Shown: positions 1-6,448 of the stretch, one piece after another
Layout: every line of letters starts with the position of its first letter
How positions within the stretch are numbered: position 1 is the stretch's first letter
Assembly: GCA_937907485.1 (NCBI GenBank)
Contig: CALESR010000199.1
Span: 1-8,471 of the forward strand
Direction of reading: 5' to 3'
DNA from: an uncultured Paracoccaceae bacterium
Lineage (GTDB): Bacteria; Pseudomonadota; Alphaproteobacteria; Rhodobacterales; Rhodobacteraceae
Length of the DNA: 8,471 bases
Made by a program: the position numbers and the translations under genes
Notes under the pieces: generated by a model
The model's database searches: none
Told to the model about the DNA's origin: nothing
Seen by the model: the letters and a program-made list of their open reading frames with translations, nothing else

Positions 1-37
1 GCGGCGTCCTTTCATCTTGCTGGAAATTCTCACAGTT

Positions 38-1708
38 TCACCCCGCCGCGCGCCCGGCGCTGCGGCCGGAAAACAGGCACCCGCCCAGAAACGTGCCCTC
101 CAGCGCGTTGACGCCGTGATAGCCACCACCGCCAAAGCCTGCGCATTCCCCGGCGGCGAACAGCCCCTCGATGCGCGCGCCGGTGTCGTCCAGCACCGCG
201 CCGGTCAGATCGGTGTGCAGCCCGCCCAGCGTCTTGCGCGTCAGCACCGACAGCCGCACGCCGATCAGTGGCCCCATCGCCGGGTCAAGGATGCGGTGCG
301 GTTTGGCGGTGCGGATCAGCCGGTCGCCCAGATAGGCCCGCGCGCCGCGAATCGCCGTGACCTGCGCGTCCTTGGCAAAGGGGTTGAGGATCTGGGCGTC
401 GCGCGCCTCGATCTGGGCGCGCAGTCCGGCGGCGTCCAGCAGGGGGTCGCCCATGGCGTCCGCGATGCGGTTCATCCCGGCGACCAGATCCTCCAGCCTG
501 TCCGCGACGGCAAAATCGGCGCCCTGCGCCTTGAAGGCCTCGACCGGCGCCGGGGCCTTGCCACCCGCGCCCAGCCGCGCCCGCAGCACCGCGCCCCAGC
601 GGCCTGAGGTCAGGTCGGGGTTCTGCTCGGACCCGGACAGGGCGAATTCCTTCTTGATGATCGCCTGCGACAGGATGAACCACGAATGCGGATGCCCGGT
701 GGACAGGATGCGTTTCAGCGTGCCCAGCGTGTCAAAGCCGGGCAGGAACGGCGCCTCCATCCGCTGGCCCAGCGCGTCGAACCACAGGGACGACGGCCCC
801 GGCAGGATGCGGATGCCGTGGTTGGGCCAGATCGGATCCCAGTTGCGCAGCCCTTCGGTGTAATGCCACATCCGGTCGGTGTTGATCGTCGCAGCGCCGG
901 CCTGGGTGGTGACGTCGATCATCGCGCCATCGACATGCGCGGGCACCCCGGCGACCATGCGAGCAGGCGCGGGGCCGAGGCGATGGGTCGGCCAGGCGCG
1001 GCGCACGCGGTCGAGATCGCCGCCGATGCCGCCCGAGGTAACGATCACCGCGTCGGCGCTGGCCTCGAAGGTTTTGGTCACGCCGCGCGAGGAGGGCTGG
1101 CCGCGCGCCACCTGCGTCGCCTCGAGGATGTCGCCGGCCACCCCGGCGATGCGCCCGGCGCTGCGGGTGATCGCGGTGACCCGGTGGCGAAAGCCGAAGG
1201 TCAGCCGCCCGGCGGCCTGATGCGCCCGCGCCATGCGTTCGAACGGTGCCAGCACCCCCGGCCCGGTGCCCCAGGTGACATGAAAGCGCGGCACGGAATT
1301 GCCGTGGCCGTTGGCCAGCGCGCCGCCGCGTTCGGCCCAGCCGACCACCGGAAACCAGCGCATCCCGAGGCCGTGCAGCCAGCCGCGCATCTCGCCCGAG
1401 GCAAAGTCGAGATAGGCCTGCGCCACCTGCTGCGGCCAGTGATCCTGCGGCCCGTCGAATTGCGCCGAGCCCAGCCAGTCGCCCGCCGCCAGCGCGCGGG
1501 AATCGCGGATCTTCATCCGGCGTTGTTCGGGGGTATCCACCATGAACAGCCCGCCCAGCGACCAGAAGGCCTGCCCGCCGAGGTTCTGTTCGCCCTCCTG
1601 ATCCAGCAGCAGCACGCGCTTGCCCCGGTCGGCGGCCTCGCAGGCGGCGACCAGCCCGGCCAGCCCGGCGCCCACCACCACAACATCGGCCTGATAGCGC
1701 TGATCCAT
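38..1708 (-). CDS. FAD-binding dehydrogenase, COG3573-type predicted oxidoreductase
   Basis: A 556-residue flavoprotein of the fumarate reductase/3-ketosteroid dehydrogenase fold. The N-terminus has a Rossmann dinucleotide motif, GAGLAG at residues 13-18 after a hydrophobic beta strand (VVVV), with an acidic end to the second strand (LLLDQEGEQNLGGQAFWSLGG). The C-terminus has the typical FAD-closing segment GLFAAGECAGFGGGGYHG followed by NALEGTFLGG. The family oxidises or reduces a C-C bond with FAD as cofactor, and its physiological substrates are largely unknown. The protein is probably cytoplasmic, as no signal peptide or membrane segment is seen. The start ATG has a good Shine-Dalgarno GGAGG (complement of 1714-1718) five bases upstream. 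It is transcribed divergently from the export lipoprotein gene. Length and both cofactor regions look intact. Family assignment is firm; substrate is not assignable from sequence. Confidence 0.9.
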   Translation of the reverse strand: MDQRYQADVVVVGAGLAGLVAACEAADRGKRVLLLDQEGEQNLGGQAFWSLGGLFMVDTPEQRRMKIRDSRALAAGDWLGSAQFDGPQDHWPQQVAQAYLDFASGEMRGWLHGLGMRWFPVVGWAERGGALANGHGNSVPRFHVTWGTGPGVLAPFERMARAHQAAGRLTFGFRHRVTAITRSAGRIAGVAGDILEATQVARGQPSSRGVTKTFEASADAVIVTSGGIGGDLDRVRRAWPTHRLGPAPARMVAGVPAHVDGAMIDVTTQAGAATINTDRMWHYTEGLRNWDPIWPNHGIRILPGPSSLWFDALGQRMEAPFLPGFDTLGTLKRILSTGHPHSWFILSQAIIKKEFALSGSEQNPDLTSGRWGAVLRARLGAGGKAPAPVEAFKAQGADFAVADRLEDLVAGMNRIADAMGDPLLDAAGLRAQIEARDAQILNPFAKDAQVTAIRGARAYLGDRLIRTAKPHRILDPAMGPLIGVRLSVLTRKTLGGLHTDLTGAVLDDTGARIEGLFAAGECAGFGGGGYHGVNALEGTFLGGCLFSGRSAGRAAG

Positions 1709-1962
1709 GCCTGCCTCCGCTTTGCCGCCGCCAGCCTAGCCTGCAGCGCCCGGCCTGCCTAGCCCGCCGCACCTGTGGCGCGGAAGACTCGGTTGGTGCG
1801 GCATTCGCCCTTTCCCGCTTGTCCCAAACGGCCAAGCGCAATACCGTCTGCGCAAACCCTCCGCGCCCCGGCGCGGTGCGCAAAAAGACGACGGCGGTGA
1901 CAGTGAGTTTCAAGACGGCAGCCCCGGCCCCGACCCGGCGCCGCATCCCGCATAGGGCGGCG
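1709..1962. promoter_or_regulatory. divergent intergenic region holding promoters for both flanking transcription units
   Basis: This about 250-base stretch lies between the minus-strand FAD dehydrogenase start and the chosen plus-strand start of the export lipoprotein, so outward promoters should sit here. The best plus-strand candidate I can see is TTGTCC (1819-1824), 17 bases, then TACCGT (1842-1847), a weak match to sigma-70 elements. I found no convincing minus-strand promoter. No cobalamin riboswitch is recognisable: the conserved B12-box and CAGGAGACC-like elements are absent. Reading frame continues from the lipoprotein gene back to a TTG at 1819, so part of this region could be coding if an upstream start is used. 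Confidence 0.4.
1849..1884. repeat. operator-like block: palindrome flanked by direct TGCGCAAA repeats
   Basis: Two exact copies of TGCGCAAA lie at 1849-1856 and 1877-1884, 28 bases apart start to start. The TGCGCA core of each is itself palindromic. Between them at 1861-1876 is a perfect inverted repeat, CCGCGCC-CC-GGCGCGG. No T-tract follows on either strand, so it does not look like a terminator. Its place between divergent genes suggests a regulator binding site or a hairpin in the leader of the plus-strand mRNA. Palindromes of this size occur by chance in GC-rich DNA, so the assignment is tentative. Confidence 0.35.
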
Positions 1963-3048
1963 ATGCGGGGGGTTGGCCTTGGCCTGATGCTGGCGGCGCT
2001 GGCGGGGTGTTCGATGCCGCGCGGCGCGGCGCTGCAGGGCGAAGTCCTGCGCGGCACCGACGATCCGCAATCGGGCTTTCAGGTGGTCGAGGTCACCCGC
2101 GCCACGCTGGCCGATCTGGACCGCTGGCCCGCCGCGCAGGCCGCGACCGGGCAGCGTTGGCCGACCACTGGCGCCTCGCCAGTGGCGCGCACCATCCGCG
2201 CCGGTGACGTGCTGACGGTCACGGTCTGGGACAGCCAGAGCGACTCGCTCCTGACCAATGGCGAGCAACGCGCGGTGACGATGGCGGATGTGCCGGTCTC
2301 GTCCTCGGGGCGGGTCTTTGTGCCCTATGTCGGCGAAGTGCGGCTGGCCGGGCTGTCGGTCGAGCAGGCGCGGCGCGAGGTGCAGGCGCAACTGGGCGCC
2401 ATCGTGCCTGACGGTCAGGTGCAACTGGCGCTGACCTCGGGCGCCAGCAATACGATCGACGTGGTGACGGGCGTCGCGCGTCCGGGCCGCGTGCAGATGC
2501 CGGAAATCAGCCCGACCATCCTGTCGGTGCTGGCCGAAAGCGGCGGCATCGCGCCCGCGCTGCGCAACCCGGTGGTGCGGCTGAACCGCGCCGGAGTGGC
2601 CTATTCCATCGCCGCGCGGGATCTGTTCGGCAACCCGGCGCATGACATCCAGTTGCGCGGCGGCGACCGCATTCTGGTCGAGGAGGACCAGCGCAGCTTT
2701 ACCGTGGCGGGGGCCACCGGCGAGCAGCAGGTCGTCTATTTCGAGCGCGACCGCATCACCGCGCTGGAAGCGATCTCGAATTCGGGCGGTCTGTCGGTCA
2801 CGCGGGCCAACCTGCGGGGCGTGCTGGTGCTGCGCACCTATGGGTCCGAGGCGATCCGCCCCAGCGGTCTGGCGCCGCAGCAGCCCGAGGTGATCTTTAC
2901 CCTCGATCTGTCGAGCGCCGACGGCCTCTTTGCCGCGCAGCGGTTCCTGATCCAGCCCGGCGACGTGGTTCTGGCGACGGAATCGCCAGTGCCTCTGTTC
3001 GGGCAGGCGGTGACGCTGCTGCGCACGCTGCGCAACGTCTACCTCTGA
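1963..3048 (+). CDS. Wza-type polysaccharide biosynthesis/export outer-membrane lipoprotein
   Basis: A 361-residue protein from the ATG at 1963, chosen because it gives a compact lipoprotein signal (MRG, hydrophobic stretch, lipobox LAGC with Cys16) and has AGGGCGG a few bases upstream. Frame-open alternatives are GTG at 1897 or 1903 and TTG at 1819, which add Arg/Lys-rich residues before the signal. After the lipid-anchor Cys, the Poly_export domain spans about 76-158 (AGDVLTVTVWD at 80-90, SSGRVFVPYVGEVRLAGLS at 114-132). SLBB-like beta-grasp segments follow at about 165-245 (GVARPGRVQMP; LRGGDRILVEED) and 245-340 (ITALEAISNSGGL; IQPGDVVLA). The last about 18 residues could form the amphipathic outer-membrane helix seen in Wza. 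Proteins of this family form the outer-membrane channel for capsule or exopolysaccharide. No Wzc-type kinase, Wzb phosphatase or glycosyltransferase is nearby in the window. The pduX-like gene starts four bases after its stop. Confidence 0.88.
   Translation: MRGVGLGLMLAALAGCSMPRGAALQGEVLRGTDDPQSGFQVVEVTRATLADLDRWPAAQAATGQRWPTTGASPVARTIRAGDVLTVTVWDSQSDSLLTNGEQRAVTMADVPVSSSGRVFVPYVGEVRLAGLSVEQARREVQAQLGAIVPDGQVQLALTSGASNTIDVVTGVARPGRVQMPEISPTILSVLAESGGIAPALRNPVVRLNRAGVAYSIAARDLFGNPAHDIQLRGGDRILVEEDQRSFTVAGATGEQQVVYFERDRITALEAISNSGGLSVTRANLRGVLVLRTYGSEAIRPSGLAPQQPEVIFTLDLSSADGLFAAQRFLIQPGDVVLATESPVPLFGQAVTLLRTLRNVYL
2165..2185 (+). repeat. perfect 9-bp inverted repeat with 3-base loop inside the export gene
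   Basis: The left arm CCACTGGCG (2165-2173), the loop CCT and the right arm CGCCAGTGG (2177-2185) pair perfectly. It lies in codons for about residues 68-75 of the export lipoprotein, between its N-terminal linker and Poly_export domain. It could form a stable mRNA hairpin early in the operon. It may equally be a codon-driven coincidence in GC-rich DNA. Confidence 0.5.
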
Positions 3049-3052
3049 GCGC

Positions 3053-3874
3053 ATGACACCAAAGGCGGGCAACGGCGCGACCCTGAGCCTTGGTGCAACC
3101 CCGGTTGCGCTGCGGGTGGCGGGGCATTTCGGCGAGTTGATGCAGGGGCGGCTGGGGGCTGACGGGCCGCTGGCGCTGATCTCGCTGCCCTGTCCGGTGC
3201 TGGCGGTGCAGACTGGCGGGACGGGCACGCCGGGGCTGATCGGCCCGCGCCGCCTGCACCGGCTGTGCGTCGCGCTGGGGTTGCCGATGCCTTCGGCGCT
3301 GCCGGTGCTGAGCGCCGACATGCCACCGGGCGGCGGTGCAGGATCGTCCACGGCGGCGCTGGTGGTCTTGGCGCGCGCTCTCGGCTGGAGCGGCGCGCCG
3401 GAGGACCTGGCCCGCGCCTGCGTGGCGGCCGAGGGCGCCAGCGACCCCTTGATGTTCCCGCACCCTGAGCAACTGCTGTTTGCCCCGCGTCGGGGTGAGG
3501 TGCTGCTGCGCCTGCCGCCGCTGCCGGGGTTCGAGGTGATCGGCGGGTTTCTGGGCGAGGGTCAGCGCACGCGGGCCGAGGATCAGGATTTCCCCGACAT
3601 TGCCGACCTGCTGGTCGATTGGCCCGGCCCCTTGGCGCGGCTGGCGGCGCTGGCCAGCGAATCCGCCCGGCGGACGCTGGCGCATCGCGGCCCGGCGGGC
3701 GACCCGACGGCGGCGCTCGCCCGCGATCTGGGCGCATCGGGCTGGCTGATGGCGCATACCGGCTCGGCCCGCGGGCTGATCTTTGCGCCGGGCATGGTGC
3801 CCGTTCAGGCAGGCGCCGCGCTGCGCGAGGCCGGGTTTTCCGGCGTGGTCCAGTTCACCGGGGGTGGTGCATGA
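3053..3874 (+). CDS. pduX: PduX-type GHMP kinase, probable L-threonine kinase for cobalamin aminopropanol arm
   Basis: A 273-residue GHMP-superfamily kinase. The early motif AGHFGELMQG (23-32) matches the GELxQG signature of PduX-like proteins. The ATP-binding GHMP motif PPGGGAGSSTA is at 91-101. EGASDPLMF (127-135) and HTGSARGLIF (235-244) are further conserved-looking segments. PduX phosphorylates L-threonine with ATP to L-threonine O-3-phosphate, precursor of the aminopropanol linker of B12. The substrate is inferred from family and, strongly, from the following cbiB and threonine-phosphate decarboxylase genes. The start is the ATG four bases after the upstream stop; its ribosome site is weak, suggesting translational coupling. 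The end overlaps cbiB by four bases (ATGA). Rhodobacterales have been reported to use a different kinase, BluE, for this step. Other GHMP kinases cannot be excluded. Confidence 0.82.
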   Translation: MTPKAGNGATLSLGATPVALRVAGHFGELMQGRLGADGPLALISLPCPVLAVQTGGTGTPGLIGPRRLHRLCVALGLPMPSALPVLSADMPPGGGAGSSTAALVVLARALGWSGAPEDLARACVAAEGASDPLMFPHPEQLLFAPRRGEVLLRLPPLPGFEVIGGFLGEGQRTRAEDQDFPDIADLLVDWPGPLARLAALASESARRTLAHRGPAGDPTAALARDLGASGWLMAHTGSARGLIFAPGMVPVQAGAALREAGFSGVVQFTGGGA

Positions 3875-4806
3875 GCTTTGCCGCCGCGATGCTGATCGCC
3901 ATGGCGCTGGACGCGCTGCTGGGTTGGCCGGATGCGTTGTTCCTGCGCATCGGGCATCCGGTGACATGGCTGGGGCGGTTGATCTCGACGCTGGAGGGCG
4001 CGCTGAACCGCGGCCCGCTGCGGCGGCTGACCGGGGTTCTGACGGCCTTGGTGGTGATCGGCACGGCGGGTGGGCTGGGCGCGCTGGCGCTGGCGCTGCT
4101 GCCGGGCGGCTGGGTCGGCACCGTGCTGGCCGGGGTGCTGGCGTGGCCGCTGGTGGCGATCCGCTCGATGCATGACCATGTGGCGGCGGTGGCCCGACCG
4201 CTGGCTGCGGGCGATCTGGCAGGCGCGCGGCAGGCGGTGTCGATGATCGTCGGGCGCGACCCCAGCACGCTGGACAGCGCCGGGGTGGCGCGGGCCGCAA
4301 CGGAATCGCTGGCCGAGAACACCAGTGACGGCATCGTGGCGCCGCTGTTCTGGGGCGTGGTTGCCGGGCTGCCGGGAATTGCCGCCTACAAGGCGATCAA
4401 CACGCTGGATTCGATGATCGGCCACAAGAGCCCGCGCTATCTGCAGTTTGGCTGGGCCTCGGCGCGGATTGATGACGGGGTGAACCTTGCCCCCGCGCGG
4501 CTGACGGGGGCCTTGTTTGCGCTGGTGTCCGCGCGCCCCGGCGCTGCCTTTGCCTGCATGGCCCGTGACGCGCGCCATCACCGCAGCCCCAATGCCGGGT
4601 GGCCCGAGGCGGCGATGGCGGGCGCGCTGGGTGTGCGGCTGTCCGGGCCGCGGATCTATGACGGCCGGGTGTCGGCTGAGCCCTGGGTCAACGGCGGCTG
4701 CCCTGACCCCACACCCGGCGACCTGAGCCGTGGGCTGGCGCTGTATCGTCGGGCGATGGTGGCGCTGGCGGGTCTGGTGGCAATGGTGGCGGTGACGGGA
4801 TGGTGA
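3871..4806 (+). CDS. cbiB: adenosylcobinamide-phosphate synthase CbiB (CobD in P. denitrificans naming)
   Basis: A 311-residue integral inner-membrane protein that joins (R)-1-aminopropan-2-yl phosphate (or aminopropanol) to the propionate side chain of adenosylcobyric acid. Conserved CbiB segments are plain: HPVTWLGRLI (29-38), IVGRDPSTLD (126-135), ESLAENTSDGIVAPLFW (145-161), KAINTLDSMIGHK (174-186), DDGVNLAPAR (201-210) and SPNAGWPEAAMAGALGV (239-255). Hydrophobic segments are visible near 53-95, 155-172 and 295-310. Length is usual for the family. The ATG start overlaps the kinase stop by four bases, with a G-rich stretch (GGGGGTGG) just upstream serving as a plausible ribosome site. Its 3' end overlaps the decarboxylase start. 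Nomenclature is confusing: CbiB of Salmonella equals CobD of Pseudomonas denitrificans. Function is close to certain. Confidence 0.96.
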   Translation: MSFAAAMLIAMALDALLGWPDALFLRIGHPVTWLGRLISTLEGALNRGPLRRLTGVLTALVVIGTAGGLGALALALLPGGWVGTVLAGVLAWPLVAIRSMHDHVAAVARPLAAGDLAGARQAVSMIVGRDPSTLDSAGVARAATESLAENTSDGIVAPLFWGVVAGLPGIAAYKAINTLDSMIGHKSPRYLQFGWASARIDDGVNLAPARLTGALFALVSARPGAAFACMARDARHHRSPNAGWPEAAMAGALGVRLSGPRIYDGRVSAEPWVNGGCPDPTPGDLSRGLALYRRAMVALAGLVAMVAVTGW

Positions 4807-5750
4807 GGGATCACGGCGGCAATCTGGCGGCGGCGCGGGCGGCCTATGGCGGCGAGGACTGGATCGACCTGTCGACCGGCATCAACCGGCGGGCGTATCC
4901 GCTGCCGCCCCTTGGCCCCGAGGCCTGGACCGCGCTGCCGACCGCCCCGGCGATGCAGGCGCTGATCCATGCGGCGGCGCGGGCCTATGGCGCTGCGCCG
5001 GAACGCATCCTGCCCTTGGCGGGGGCGCAGGCAGCGATCCAGCTTTACCCGCGCCTCGCGCGCCCCGGCGTCGCGCGGGTTCTGGCGCCGACCTATAACG
5101 AACACGCGGCCTCGCTGCGCACGATGGGCTGGCAGGTCGAGGAGGTGCGGCGGTCTGAGGGATTGCGCGGCGCCGATCTGGCCGTGGTGGTCAACCCCAA
5201 CAACCCCGATGGCCGCAGGCTGGACCCCTTGGCGCTGGATGCGGGCCTTGTGGTGGTGGACGAGAGCTTCGCCGACCCGCACCAAGGCCTGTCGATGGCC
5301 GCGCAGGCGGGCGGCAACCGGCTGGTGCTGCGGTCCTTTGGCAAGTTCTATGGGCTGGCAGGTGTGCGGCTGGGGTTCCTGCTGGGCGAACCCGCGCTGC
5401 TGGCGCGGGCGGCGGAACTGGCGGGGCCGTGGTCGGTGTCCGGCCCGGCGCTGGAGATCGGCGCCAAGGCGCTGGCCGATACGGCGTGGCAGGAGGACAC
5501 CACCCGCCGGCTGCACGACGACGCCGGGCGGCTGGATGCACTGGCGGCGCGCGCCGGGTGGCGGCTGGTCGGGGGCACGGCCCTCTTTCGCACCTATGCG
5601 ACACCGGACGCGGCGGCCGCGCAGGACCATCTGGCCCGCCACCGCATCTGGAGCCGCATCTTTCCCTATTCCACCGAATGGATCAGACTGGGCCTGCCCG
5701 ACGGGACCGACTGGCCCCGGATCGAGGCCGCAATGGGAGATACGCCATGA
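4800..5750 (+). CDS. cobD: L-threonine-O-3-phosphate decarboxylase (Salmonella CobD, P. denitrificans CobC)
   Basis: A 316-residue PLP enzyme of the fold-type I aminotransferase superfamily that decarboxylates threonine phosphate to (R)-1-aminopropan-2-yl phosphate, the substrate of the neighbouring CbiB. Typical features: N-terminal DHGGNL and DLSTGIN (4-9, 23-29); NPNNPDG at 132-138; VVVDESFAD with Asp154 for the pyridine nitrogen; RSFGKFYGLAGVRLGF with Lys182 as the PLP Schiff-base lysine; and the C-terminal RLGLP with the Arg (296) that would bind the carboxylate. DHGGN and DLSTGIN point to the decarboxylase rather than histidinol-phosphate aminotransferase, and the genomic context agrees. 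The ATG at 4800 overlaps cbiB by seven bases; a GTG at 4803 is an alternative start one codon later. The stop overlaps the next gene by four bases. Confidence 0.94.
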   Translation: MVRDHGGNLAAARAAYGGEDWIDLSTGINRRAYPLPPLGPEAWTALPTAPAMQALIHAAARAYGAAPERILPLAGAQAAIQLYPRLARPGVARVLAPTYNEHAASLRTMGWQVEEVRRSEGLRGADLAVVVNPNNPDGRRLDPLALDAGLVVVDESFADPHQGLSMAAQAGGNRLVLRSFGKFYGLAGVRLGFLLGEPALLARAAELAGPWSVSGPALEIGAKALADTAWQEDTTRRLHDDAGRLDALAARAGWRLVGGTALFRTYATPDAAAAQDHLARHRIWSRIFPYSTEWIRLGLPDGTDWPRIEAAMGDTP

Positions 5751-6448
5751 CCAAAGTTGCCCTCATCACCGCCGCCGGGTCCGGCATGGGTGCCGCCTGC
5801 GCGCGCAGGCTGGCCGCCGACGGCTGGCAGGTGGCGATCCTGTCGTCGTCAGGCCGGGGCGAGGCGCTGGCGGCGGAGCTGGGCGGGGTCGGTGTCACCG
5901 GGTCGAACCAGAACCCGGACGATCTGCAATCGCTGGTCGATGCGGCGATGGGGCGCTGGGGGCGGATTGATGCGGTGGTGAACTCGGCCGGGCATGGACC
6001 GAAGGGGCCGCTGCTGGAGATCACCGACGCGCAATGGCATCTGGGCCTCGACGTCTATTTCCTGAATGTTGTCAGGCTGGTGCGGATGGTGACGCCGATC
6101 CTGCTGGCGCAGGGCGGCGGGGCGATTGTCAACATCTCGACGGCGTGGATTGACGAGCCCAGCCCGATGTTCCCCACCTCGGCGGTGGCGCGGGCCGGGT
6201 TGCAGGCGTTTACCAAGCTTTACGCCGACCAATACGCGGCGCAGGGCATCCGCATCAATTCGGTGCTGCCCGGCTGGATCGACAGCCTGCCGCAAGTCGA
6301 TGCAAGGCGCGATGCCGTGCCGATGGGCCGTTATGGAACGTCCGAGGAAATCGCCGCGACGGTGGCGTTCCTGCTGTCGCCGGGCGCGGCCTATATCACC
6401 GGGCAGGGCCTGCGGGTGGATGGCGGGCTGATGCGGTCGGTCAAATGA
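5747..6448 (+). CDS. atypical SDR-family oxidoreductase lacking the Tyr/Lys catalytic pair
   Basis: A 233-residue classical-length SDR. The Rossmann motif is slightly altered: TAAGSGMG at 8-15, with Ala in place of the first Gly of TGxxxGxG. NSAG (79-82), a conserved-position Asn in YFLNVVR (107), VNIST (128-132, Ser131), RINSVLPGWIDS (169-180) and the C-terminal ITGQGLRVDGG are all SDR hallmarks. Where YxxxK is expected the protein reads PTSAVARAGL (143-152), so Tyr is replaced by Ser145 or Thr144 and Lys by Arg149 or Ala148. It may bind NAD(P) without normal dehydrogenase chemistry, or use a variant mechanism. Start: ATG at 5747 with GGGAGA six bases upstream, overlapping the decarboxylase stop by four bases. 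It overlaps the thioesterase gene by four bases as well. Substrate unknown; no known role in B12 synthesis. Confidence 0.88.
   Translation: MTKVALITAAGSGMGAACARRLAADGWQVAILSSSGRGEALAAELGGVGVTGSNQNPDDLQSLVDAAMGRWGRIDAVVNSAGHGPKGPLLEITDAQWHLGLDVYFLNVVRLVRMVTPILLAQGGGAIVNISTAWIDEPSPMFPTSAVARAGLQAFTKLYADQYAAQGIRINSVLPGWIDSLPQVDARRDAVPMGRYGTSEEIAATVAFLLSPGAAYITGQGLRVDGGLMRSVK

Noticed and set aside
1..15. Possible start of another minus-strand gene (ATG at 15, reading MKGRR) after the FAD dehydrogenase stop
   Set aside because: Only five codons are visible and no clear Shine-Dalgarno precedes it, so it cannot be supported.
686..1762. Long plus-strand open frame opposite the FAD dehydrogenase
   Set aside because: It is rich in Arg, Pro, Gly and Ala with no recognisable domain, and lies antisense to a clear flavoprotein. 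Such frames are expected from GC-rich codon bias.
1819..1962. TTG at 1819 as the start of the export lipoprotein
   Set aside because: It would put 63 residues before the lipobox Cys, far more than a lipoprotein signal. The ATG at 1963 gives a normal signal with a plausible ribosome site.
2161..2190. GCCACTG on the minus strand, resembling the core of a cobalamin-riboswitch B12 box near B12 genes
   Set aside because: It is on the wrong strand, inside a coding region, forms part of a simple hairpin, and the other conserved riboswitch elements are missing.
1759..3351. Long minus-strand frame across the export gene
   Set aside because: Low-complexity Arg/Gln/His-rich translation with no motifs. 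It covers the intergenic region and a well-supported Wza-type gene.
5391..5409. Inverted repeat CCCGCGC/GCGCGGG in the decarboxylase gene
   Set aside because: A seven-base GC-only arm with a five-base loop is expected by chance in DNA of this composition, and it lies in constrained coding sequence.
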